Assembly: GCA_031285245.1 (NCBI GenBank)
Contig: JAITWN010000190.1
Span: 1-12,252 of the forward strand
DNA from: Chromatiales bacterium
GTDB taxonomy: Bacteria; Pseudomonadota; Gammaproteobacteria; SZUA-140
DNA: 12,252 bases
Direction: 5' to 3'
Shown here: piece by piece, positions 6,874-12,252 of the stretch
How the letters are laid out: each line of letters starts with the position of its first letter
How positions within the stretch are numbered: the stretch's first letter is position 1
Program-made: the position numbers and the translations under genes
Notes under the pieces: model-generated
Told to the model about the DNA's origin: nothing
Database searches by the model: none
Seen by the model: the letters and a program-made list of their open reading frames with translations, nothing else

Positions 6874-7428
6874 GTGATTCTCGAAACCTTTACTTTCCCT
6901 GAGACCGTCGTCTACGCGCTGGTGAGCTGGTGCGTAATGCTATTGATGTTCTTCCTGGCGCGGCGCTACCGTCGCCTGCATGTTGCGGTGATGAGCTCCA
7001 TCATCACGCTCGATTTTCTCTTTCCCTTCTATCTCTACTTGACGCGCGATTGGGGCCGTCGCCTGTTCGATGAAGGCGATATCCTTTCATTCATGCTGTG
7101 GACGCATTTATTGCTGGTGATCACCATGTATGTGCTGTATGTGGTGCAGATCCAAGCTGGCCGACGATTGCTGCGCGGTGAAGGCCAAGAGCGCTCTGGA
7201 CTGCGCTCTGAACATCGTGGCCTCGGCATCGCCATCCTCGTCGCCCGCGGCCTGGTGGTTTTTACCGGCGCGTTGTTAGTCGAAAGCCACTATGAGGCGG
7301 CGCCGTCGTTTGGGTTGATGCTCGGAGCCTGTGGTCAGGCAGCGCCGGGTGTCTTTTTTGAAACGCGAAGCCGCTGCGCGCCCACGGTTTCAAAAAAGTC
7401 TTCCGGCACTGCCTCGAAGATCTGTTGA
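6874..7428 (+). CDS. Four-helix membrane protein, DUF420-like, with repeat-encoded C-terminus
   Basis: A 184-residue integral membrane protein of unknown function. Four hydrophobic segments lie at about residues 11-29, 36-56, 70-92 and 116-136. The pattern of short charged loops and a histidine in WTHLLLVITMYVLYV (76-90), then GLGIAILVARGLVVFTG (116-132), resembles DUF420-type small membrane proteins; this is a pattern resemblance, not a verified match. The start is a GTG with AGGAG 9 nt upstream (6860-6864). Residues 155-184, including RCAPTVSKKS, and the stop codon are encoded by palindromic repeat copy B, so the native C-terminus has probably been replaced or extended by repeat sequence. 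The gene stands alone, convergent with rsgA. Confidence 0.7.
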   Translation: MILETFTFPETVVYALVSWCVMLLMFFLARRYRRLHVAVMSSIITLDFLFPFYLYLTRDWGRRLFDEGDILSFMLWTHLLLVITMYVLYVVQIQAGRRLLRGEGQERSGLRSEHRGLGIAILVARGLVVFTGALLVESHYEAAPSFGLMLGACGQAAPGVFFETRSRCAPTVSKKSSGTASKIC

Positions 7429-7464
7429 TGATTCGGGAAAAACTTTTATCTTTTTCTCGATGTG
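7338..7464 (+). repeat. Long-stem palindromic repeat, copy B
   Basis: Arms of 27 nt at 7338-7364 and 7387-7413 pair at 23 positions around a 22-nt loop; the inner stem is TTTTTTGAAAC with GTTTCAAAAAA. The loop and right arm closely match copy A. The tail carries a second hairpin (TCGGGAAAAA at 7433-7442 with TTTTTCTCGA at 7451-7460) equivalent to that of copy A. The element overlaps the last 30 codons of the upstream membrane-protein gene. Confidence 0.85.
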
Positions 7465-7483
7465 GCGCGAAATCTCAGAGTGG

Positions 7484-7550
7484 GGTCCGGGAGGTTTTTT
7501 CAAGACCGTTGGCGCGCGCCGCTCCGTGTCCTGAAAAATCCTCCCGCACC
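7484..7550 (-). repeat. Long-stem palindromic repeat, copy C (inverted)
   Basis: Arms at 7484-7504 and 7530-7550 pair at 18 of 21 positions (core GGGAGG / CCTCCC). The loop carries GACCGTTGGCGCGCG, matching the copy A loop only when reverse-complemented, so this copy points the other way. With copy B and the central tail hairpin it forms a symmetric three-hairpin block filling the gap between convergent genes, just after the rsgA stop. Transcription termination in either direction is possible but unproven. Confidence 0.75.
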
Positions 7551-7598
7551 CCGCTGATCACTAGCCTCTGGGGCGCAGAAGTTCAGGGGGTACTCCGA

Positions 7599-8540
7599 TC
7601 AATCACCCGAGTGTCGCGACCTACGCCCATCACCGAGGACGATCGCTCGATAGCTTTCCAAGCGCTCGGGGCTGAGCTGTCCGGCGGTGGCGGCTTCGCT
7701 GAGGGCGCAGTCTGGTTCGCTCAGGTGGCGGCAGTCGCGATAGCGGCAGTTGCCGAGGTGGGGGCGGAATTCGCGAAAGGCGTGGGCAAGCGCTGAGGGC
7801 TCGACGGTGCCGAGATGAAATTCGCGCACGCCGGGGGAGTCGATGATGTCGCCGCCGCCTGGCAGGCGAAATAGCATTGCCACCGTGGTCGTGTGTTTCC
7901 CGCGTTCGAGGCGCGTCGAGAGTTCACCGATGCGGATGTCGCGGTCTGGCAGCAGAAGCTGAGTCAATGAAGATTTTCCCGCGCCGGATTCCCCGACCAG
8001 TACGCTGCGTTTGCCGGCGAGATGTGCGCGTAGTTCATCCATGCCAGTGCCCATTCCAGCGGCGCTGCGCGCGCTGGTGAGAATCACTTTGTAGCCGGCA
8101 TCACGATAGGGCGTGAGTTTTTTTTGCGCGTGCGCTGTTGCTACTGGCGTGAGTAAATCGATCTTGTTGATGATCAGCAATGCATCGATGCTGAGCATTT
8201 CCGCTGCGGCAAGATAAGCATCGATGCGCGCGCGTTCGCTCGTGGTGAGCACGCCGCTATCCGGCTGCATCAAACCTACCACGGCGATCTGATCGAGATT
8301 GGCGCACACGGGTTTGGCGATGCCGCGTTGATCGGGGCGCGCCAGCATCGCGGTGCGCGGATGCACTGCGATCACAACGCCCGCGCCGTCTGCACTCGCT
8401 TGCCATTGCACATGATCACCGCACACGACGCTGCCGAGACTCTTGCGCGATGTGCCGGGAATGCTGCGTCCATCGACGGTTTCGATGACCAATCGATAGC
8501 CGTGATTGGCGATGATCAGCCCTTCGTGTACAGCGTTCAT
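7599..8540 (-). CDS. rsgA: Small ribosomal subunit biogenesis GTPase RsgA
   Basis: A 313-residue circularly permuted GTPase that acts late in 30S subunit maturation and releases from the ribosome on GTP hydrolysis. An N-terminal OB-fold region (about 1-65) is followed by the GTPase motifs in permuted order: G4 NKID (125-128), G5 TSAR (155-158), G1 GESGAGKS (183-190) and G3 DSPG (234-237). The C-terminal zinc site is complete: Cys265, Cys270, His272 and Cys278. Length fits the family, though the N-terminal extension found in E. coli is short or absent. The ATG at 8540 has no strong ribosome site. The gene is divergent from orn, an arrangement also found in E. coli and relatives. Confidence 0.96.
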   Translation of the reverse strand: MNAVHEGLIIANHGYRLVIETVDGRSIPGTSRKSLGSVVCGDHVQWQASADGAGVVIAVHPRTAMLARPDQRGIAKPVCANLDQIAVVGLMQPDSGVLTTSERARIDAYLAAAEMLSIDALLIINKIDLLTPVATAHAQKKLTPYRDAGYKVILTSARSAAGMGTGMDELRAHLAGKRSVLVGESGAGKSSLTQLLLPDRDIRIGELSTRLERGKHTTTVAMLFRLPGGGDIIDSPGVREFHLGTVEPSALAHAFREFRPHLGNCRYRDCRHLSEPDCALSEAATAGQLSPERLESYRAIVLGDGRRSRHSGD

Positions 8541-8706
8541 GCAGAGTCGCTTGCGATCGTGGCGCGCGATGGCGCGTGCGAGATGTGCAATGAAAAGTGG
8601 TGCGCCATGAAATCTGTCACGAGTGGCAGGGGTCTAGTATCATTGGGCGCAGCGTGCGCAAGACAACTGGCCAATCCACCGCACCGGCCGCGAGGACAGC
8701 AGGACG

Positions 8707-9255
8707 ATGACGCAAGATCCCAATCATCTGATATGGATAGACCTCGAAATGACCGGGCTCGATACCGATCGGGATTATATCATCGAGATCGCAACGGTAG
8801 TGACCGACGCCGAGCTCAATGTGCTCGCCGAAGGGCCTTCGCTCGCGATTCATCAGTCCGATGAAGTGCTCGCCGCCATGGATGAATGGAACACGCGTCA
8901 GCATGGGCGTTCAGGGCTCACCGAACGTGTGCGCACGAGCACCATCAATGAGAGCGAAGCTGAGCGCGCAACGATCGCGTTTCTGCAAGAGCTCGTTCCC
9001 GCGAATCGTTCACCGATGTGTGGCAACAGCATCTGTCAGGATCGGCGCTTTCTCGCGCGCTGTATGCCGACGCTCGAACGCTATTTCCATTACCGCAATC
9101 TCGATGTGAGCACGCTCAAGGAGCTGGCGAAGCGCTGGGCGCCAAAGATCGTGAGCGGCTTCAGCAAGGAAACTAATCATCTGGCGCTTTCCGATGTGCA
9201 TGACTCGATCAAGGAACTGCGTTACTACCGCGAGTTTTTTATCGCTAAGCAATGA
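8707..9255 (+). CDS. orn: Oligoribonuclease (3'-5' exoribonuclease)
   Basis: A 182-residue DEDDh exonuclease that degrades very short RNAs, including the pGpG left from cyclic-di-GMP breakdown, to mononucleotides in the cytoplasm. The catalytic residues fall at Asp12, Glu14, Asp112, His158 and Asp163, the same positions as in the E. coli enzyme. Conserved blocks are visible: IWIDLEMTGLD (9-19), WNTRQHGRSGLT (61-72) and ELRYYREFF. AGGA lies 2 nt before the ATG, and GAGG is 11 nt before it. The 166-nt gap to divergent rsgA should hold both promoters; TAGTAT at 8635-8640 is a -10-like hexamer without a clear -35. Confidence 0.97.
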   Translation: MTQDPNHLIWIDLEMTGLDTDRDYIIEIATVVTDAELNVLAEGPSLAIHQSDEVLAAMDEWNTRQHGRSGLTERVRTSTINESEAERATIAFLQELVPANRSPMCGNSICQDRRFLARCMPTLERYFHYRNLDVSTLKELAKRWAPKIVSGFSKETNHLALSDVHDSIKELRYYREFFIAKQ

Positions 9256-9313
9256 AGTCAGCGCCTGGATAGACGCTTCAATTACCCCAATTGGGGAATC
9301 TCTGAAAAATCTC

Positions 9314-9389
9314 CGTCATTGCGAGGCGAAGCCGAAGCAATCCACTGGCCGCCTGGATTGCCACGGGACTAACGCCCCTCGCAATGACG
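9314..9389 (-). repeat. Dispersed TCATTGCGAGG-type repeat, copy 2 (inverted)
   Basis: CGTCATTGCGAGG (9314-9326) is the exact reverse complement of 9377-9389, and inside it CAATCCA pairs with TGGATTG. The unit is 76 nt and is in the opposite orientation to copy 1 at 6743-6829. The right end can also fold locally with CGAGG (9388-9392). Confidence 0.88.
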
Positions 9390-9411
9390 AGGCTTAAAGT
9401 GACGAAGCTTA

Positions 9412-9533
9412 ATAGGTTGGGCTGAACGCCAGTGAAGCCCAACATTTTCCCTGCATGATGCCATCAAGAAACACGAGCATGCTCACTTGGTGAGCACAGA
9501 ACGTTGGGCTTCGCTGCGCTCAGCCCAACCTAT
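9412..9533. repeat. Pair of inverted REP-like hairpins (BIME-like)
   Basis: Two units face each other: 9412-9443 and 9503-9533 are reverse complements at about 29 of 32 positions with a 1-nt gap. Each unit is itself a hairpin, GTTGGGCT (9416-9423 and 9503-9510) pairing with AGCCCAAC (9436-9443 and 9522-9529). The 59-nt core holds a further hairpin, TGCTCA (9480-9485) with TGAGCA (9491-9496). The location between convergent genes suits mRNA 3'-end protection or termination, which is an inference. Confidence 0.85.
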
Positions 9534-9545
9534 GTCTCTGTTGTC

Positions 9546-10112
9546 TCACCACCATTTGGCCGGGGATTTTTCGTGTGGGACGCTATGGCAGCGTTCGCAG
9601 GTCCACAGCGAGAACGCGACCTTGTCGTGACAGCGACCGCAGAATTCGCCGCGTAGCACGCGCGTCATGCTGATCTTATTGGCGCCGTGTTGAGGAATGA
9701 AGATATCGGGGTGACAGTTGCTGCATGTCAGCCACTCGGTGTGCTGGAAGTGTGGAAAACGCACATGCGGCATTTGCGCAGTGTTGGTCAGCATGATGTC
9801 GAGCGGCATCGGACGCATGATCGCGGTTTCCCAAGGATCATTGTCCTTGTTCTTGCGCGGTGAGATGAGGCCCTGCTTCAGCGTTTCGACCCAGTTGACC
9901 TCGCCACGACGATCCCTGGGGAAGTCTTGCATGGCTCGCTTGGGGTCTTGCAGGCGGTTGATGGTTTCAACCTCGGGATCATGAATACCGTCTTCAGCGA
10001 GTGGGGTGAGCGGCGGCGCTTGTAGGTCGAACGCGCTCGCTGGCGTGCAGAAAAGCGCCAGCATGCAGAGTGCCGGTGTGGCTGCGGCGCGCATGGTCGC
10101 GCGATCAAACAT
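9546..10112 (-). CDS. Exported triheme c7-type cytochrome
   Basis: A 188-residue predicted periplasmic or surface multihaem cytochrome. A signal peptide (residues 1-27, ending PASA before FDLQ) is followed by about 90 residues without haem sites. A C-terminal domain then holds three CxxCH motifs: CSNCH (130-134), CGRCH (158-162) and CERCH (172-176). Upstream histidines in FPHFQH (119-124) and GAN-flanking His142 could be distal ligands. The layout matches the c7-type triheme domain found in extracellular-electron-transfer cytochromes, so transfer of electrons across or outside the periplasm is plausible but unproven. The frame is open to 10136; I chose the ATG at 10112 for its GGAGG site 8 nt upstream and because it begins the signal peptide properly. 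It lies 20 nt downstream of queG and is probably co-transcribed. No other cytochrome or haem-lyase gene is nearby. Confidence 0.85.
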   Translation of the reverse strand: MFDRATMRAAATPALCMLALFCTPASAFDLQAPPLTPLAEDGIHDPEVETINRLQDPKRAMQDFPRDRRGEVNWVETLKQGLISPRKNKDNDPWETAIMRPMPLDIMLTNTAQMPHVRFPHFQHTEWLTCSNCHPDIFIPQHGANKISMTRVLRGEFCGRCHDKVAFSLWTCERCHSVPHEKSPAKWW

Positions 10113-10120
10113 GGTTCCCC

Positions 10121-10125
10121 CCTCC
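10121..10125 (-). promoter_or_regulatory. Ribosome binding site deciding the cytochrome start
   Basis: On the minus strand GGGAGGGGGGAACC precedes the ATG at 10112, giving GGAGG with an 8-nt spacer. It favours this ATG over the upstream one at 10136, which would overlap queG and add polar residues ahead of the signal peptide. Confidence 0.7.
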
Positions 10126-10132
10126 CACTTAC

Positions 10133-11266
10133 TCAAAGCTTCGCCATCATACCAGAAGCTAGGCGCGATACCTGTTGAGCAAGCGCCCAGCGCACATGCT
10201 CGCGCACGATTTCTTCCGCATGATCGAGGCGCGCGCTGAGGGCGGCGATCAGGCGCGGATGTTCCTTTTCAGGCGCTTCGCGTAGCGCGTTTCCGAGCGC
10301 TACCGCAAGATTGCGCAGCCAGCCGATGTGGCCGGTGCGCCGGATCGCTGAGCCTTCGGTGCGATGCAGAAATTCCGTCTCGTCCCAGGCGAAGAGCGCG
10401 ATCAGCTCGGGCGCATCGAGGCGGTGGCGCGGAGCGAAGTCACCCACGCTGGCGGTCTGGGCATGACGGTTCCACGGGCAAACCAACTGACAGTCATCAC
10501 AGCCGAAGATGCGATTGCCGAGCGCAGGACGCAGCGCTTCTGGAATGCTGCCGCGCAGCTCAATCGTTAGATAGGAAATGCAGCGCCGCGCGTCGAGCTG
10601 ATAAGGCGCGGTGATGGCGCCGGTGGGGCAGACATCGATGCAGGCGCGACAGCTGCCGCAATGATTTTTCGCGGCCGTGCTCACCGGCAAAGGCAGATCA
10701 GTGTAAATCTCGCCGAGAAAAAACCAAGAGCCGGTCTGGGTGGCGATCAGATTGGTGTGCTTGCCGATCCAGCCGAGACCGGCTTTCTCCGCCAGCGCTT
10801 TTTCCAGCACCGGCGCGCTGTCAGTGAATACGCGATAGCCGAAGGGTCCACTGCGCATGGCGATGCGTTCAGCGAGTGCGCGCAGGCGCGCGCGCATCAC
10901 TTTGTGGTAATCACGGCCGAGCGCGTAGCGCGAAATATAGGCAAGCGTTGGATCTGCGAGCACCTGCGTGGGCGGGGTGCCCTCAGGCGGCAGATAATTC
11001 ATGCGCGCCGAGATCACGCGCACCGTGCCGGGATGCAGCGCTTCGGGGCGAGCGCGTAGTTCGTGGTGGCGCGCCATGTAGTCCATTTCGCCATGATGCC
11101 CGGCGGCGATCCAGGCGCGCAGATGCGCGGTGTGCGCGCCGAGTTCGATGTCGGCGAAGCCAATGGCGTCAAAGCCGAGTTCGCGGCCCCAGCGCACGAT
11201 TTCCTGCGCGAGTGCAGCACTATTGATTTCTGCTGATTGCGCGATTGGGTGTTGTGTCTCAGGCAT
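10133..11266 (-). CDS. queG: Epoxyqueuosine reductase QueG
   Basis: A 377-residue cobalamin- and iron-sulfur-dependent enzyme that reduces epoxyqueuosine to queuosine in tRNA, the last step of that wobble-base modification. The N-terminal cobalamin-binding part includes RVISARMNYLPP (83-94) and SRYALGRDYHK (112-122). VFTDSAPVLEKALAEKAGLG (146-165) carries the presumed catalytic Asp149. Eight cysteines for two 4Fe-4S clusters are present: 203, 206, 209, 213, 229, 256, 259 and 263, within CGSCRACIDVCP, RRCISY and CDDCQLVCPWN. The C-terminal region (GHIGWLRNLAVALGNAL) is the HEAT-like tRNA-binding part. Length is normal. The start ATG lies 7 nt after a -10-like TATCAT on the minus strand, with no ribosome site between. 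It is divergent from nnr, as in E. coli. Confidence 0.97.
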   Translation of the reverse strand: MPETQHPIAQSAEINSAALAQEIVRWGRELGFDAIGFADIELGAHTAHLRAWIAAGHHGEMDYMARHHELRARPEALHPGTVRVISARMNYLPPEGTPPTQVLADPTLAYISRYALGRDYHKVMRARLRALAERIAMRSGPFGYRVFTDSAPVLEKALAEKAGLGWIGKHTNLIATQTGSWFFLGEIYTDLPLPVSTAAKNHCGSCRACIDVCPTGAITAPYQLDARRCISYLTIELRGSIPEALRPALGNRIFGCDDCQLVCPWNRHAQTASVGDFAPRHRLDAPELIALFAWDETEFLHRTEGSAIRRTGHIGWLRNLAVALGNALREAPEKEHPRLIAALSARLDHAEEIVREHVRWALAQQVSRLASGMMAKL

Positions 11267-11270
11267 AGTC

Positions 11271-11281
11271 GCTATGATAGC
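11271..11281. promoter_or_regulatory. Symmetric bidirectional -10 element of queG and nnr
   Basis: GCTATGATAGC is an 11-bp palindrome around a central G. It gives TATGAT on the plus strand (11273-11278) and TATCAT on the minus strand (11279 to 11274). Each hexamer ends exactly 7 nt before an ATG: nnr at 11286 and queG at 11266. With normal -10 to start-site spacing, transcription would begin on or just before each ATG. No clear -35 hexamer was found on either side (TTGTGT at 11252-11257 is 15 nt away on the plus strand). Confidence 0.55.
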
Positions 11282-11285
11282 GCGT

Positions 11286-12252
11286 ATGCAAAGCCTACCT
11301 CATCATCTCTATCGCGCCGCCGAGCTACGCGAACTCGATCGCCTCGCGACCGAAGAATACGGTATCCCGTCGCTTGATTTGATGGAGCGCGCGGGTAGCG
11401 CAGCGTTTAACGCATTGCGCGAGCGCTGGCCGCAGGCGCAGCGCATCGCTGTGCTGTGCGGTGTTGGCAATAACGGTGGTGATGGTTATGTGCTCGCGCG
11501 GCTAGCGCACGCGGCGGGTTTTGATGTGCGCGTGATTCAGCTTGGGGACGCGGCGAAGCTGCGAGGTGCGGCCGCGCAGGCGGCGCAAGCTTATGCTGCG
11601 CAGGGCGGCGAGGTTCAAACTCAAATCCAGAAACAGGTGTTTGATGACGGCGATGTCATCGTCGATGCGCTCTTTGGTATCGGGCTTGATCGCGAGATCA
11701 CCGGCGCATGGCGCGCTGCTATCGAGACGATCAACACCAGTCCCGCGCACGTGCTCGCGATCGACCTACCCTCGGGCCTCCACGCTGACAGTGGTCGCGT
11801 GCTCGGCGCAGCGGTGCGCGCCGATCTCACGGTGACTTTCATCGGCTTGAAGCCGGGGCTTTACACGGGGGCGGGGCCGGATTGTGCCGGCATCATCGAC
11901 TTCGCTGGTCTCGATCTACCGCAGGCGTTGTATTTTCGCGCTGAACCTGTCGCTGCACGTATCGCGCCTGAAGTCTATGAATTCCTGTTGCGGCCACGCC
12001 CGCGCAGCGCGCATAAAGGCGATTACGGTCATGTGCTGATCGTTGGCGGGGCCGAGGGCATGATGGGCGCGGCATTGCTCGCGGCGCAGGCGGCGGCGCG
12101 CGCAGGTGCGGGCCTCACTAGCGTCGCGACGTGGCCGGCGCATGCGCCGTTCATCACTGCGGCGCGTCCTGAGTTGATGGCGCGCGGCGTTGCGCGGGCT
12201 GCGGATCTTGATCCACTCCTTGCACGCGCGGCAGTTGTTGCTATTGGGCCTG
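11286..12252 (+). CDS. nnr: Bifunctional NAD(P)H-hydrate repair enzyme Nnr (5' part)
   Basis: The first 322 codons of a two-domain enzyme that repairs damaged NAD(P)H hydrates; the window end cuts the gene (about 490-500 residues expected). The N-terminal epimerase domain shows MERAGSAAF (33-41), the phosphate-binding GVGNNGGDGYVLAR (59-72) and AIDLPSGLHADSG (158-170). The start of the ADP-dependent dehydratase domain shows HKGDYGHVLIVGGAEGMMG (243-261) and AARAGAGL (270-277). The frame is uninterrupted to base 12252. The ATG at 11286 starts MQSLPHHLYRAAELRELD, as expected for the family, and has no ribosome site upstream, fitting a leaderless or near-leaderless mRNA. In E. coli tsaE follows; here that lies outside the window. 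Confidence 0.95.
   Translation, partial: MQSLPHHLYRAAELRELDRLATEEYGIPSLDLMERAGSAAFNALRERWPQAQRIAVLCGVGNNGGDGYVLARLAHAAGFDVRVIQLGDAAKLRGAAAQAAQAYAAQGGEVQTQIQKQVFDDGDVIVDALFGIGLDREITGAWRAAIETINTSPAHVLAIDLPSGLHADSGRVLGAAVRADLTVTFIGLKPGLYTGAGPDCAGIIDFAGLDLPQALYFRAEPVAARIAPEVYEFLLRPRPRSAHKGDYGHVLIVGGAEGMMGAALLAAQAAARAGAGLTSVATWPAHAPFITAARPELMARGVARAADLDPLLARAAVVAIGP

Larger units (their letters stand above)
9256..9545. other. Repeat-filled gap between convergent orn and cytochrome genes
   Basis: About 290 nt without a gene. From left to right it holds a perfect 12-bp palindrome CCCCAATTGGGG (9285-9296), 29 nt after the orn stop, then a dispersed repeat unit (9314-9389), then a pair of inverted REP-like hairpins (9412-9533). 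No strong T-tract terminator is seen; the structured repeats may stand in for one. Confidence 0.7.

Noticed and set aside
7425..7796. Plus-strand 123-codon frame running from the repeat block into rsgA
   Set aside because: Its first part is repeat sequence and the rest is antisense to conserved rsgA; no ribosome site.
1581..9533. Repeats as a CRISPR array
   Set aside because: Copies are kilobases apart, in mixed orientation, and form internal palindromes; there is no regular repeat-spacer pattern and no cas gene.
9412..9533. Insertion sequence or MITE with target duplication
   Set aside because: Terminal inverted repeats are present, but the flanks show no clear target-site duplication and there is no transposase; a pair of REP-like units explains the structure better.

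Overview
This is a GC-rich, gene-dense chromosomal segment of a gammaproteobacterium. The evidence is three gene neighbourhoods typical of that class: a small 4.5S-type SRP RNA followed by dnaX-ybaB-recR, a divergent rsgA/orn pair, and a divergent queG/nnr pair. I cannot fix genus or order from the sequence alone. No phage, integrase, transposase, CRISPR array, tRNA or rRNA is visible, and most protein genes are housekeeping genes.

Layout. 25-1464 (-): TrkH potassium channel subunit. 1465-1873: gene-free divergent gap holding a palindromic repeat. 1874-2464 (+): DUF3299 lipoprotein. 2514-2624 (+): SRP RNA (ffs). 2661-5498 (+): dnaX, ybaB and recR, a DNA replication/repair block. 5501-6709 (+): exported PQQ-type sugar dehydrogenase, starting 2 nt after recR. 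6874-7428 (+): four-helix membrane protein whose last 30 codons lie in a repeat. 7338-7550: compound palindromic repeat between convergent genes. 7599-8540 (-): rsgA. 8707-9255 (+): orn. 9256-9545: repeat-filled gap between convergent genes. 9546-10112 (-): exported triheme c7-type cytochrome, downstream of queG (10133-11266, -). 11286-12252 (+): nnr, cut by the window end.

How the genes relate. ffs, dnaX, ybaB and recR form the best-supported co-transcribed block, with a 1-nt ybaB/recR overlap; the sugar dehydrogenase may be translationally coupled to recR. queG and the cytochrome gene are probably co-transcribed (20-nt gap). queG and nnr start codons face each other across 19 nt centred on an 11-bp palindrome that gives a -10-like hexamer on both strands, each 7 nt before an ATG. 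This suggests a symmetric bidirectional promoter making leaderless or near-leaderless mRNAs.

The accessory content is three intergenic repeat families. (1) A long-stem palindrome with copies at 1581, 7338 and (inverted) 7484. (2) A repeat with TCATTGCGAGG-type ends at 6743 and (inverted) 9314. (3) A pair of inverted REP-like hairpins at 9412-9533. I see no convincing new multi-gene system. The most interesting items are the symmetric queG/nnr promoter and the palindrome family, which shows compensatory stem changes and has supplied the C-terminus of a membrane protein.
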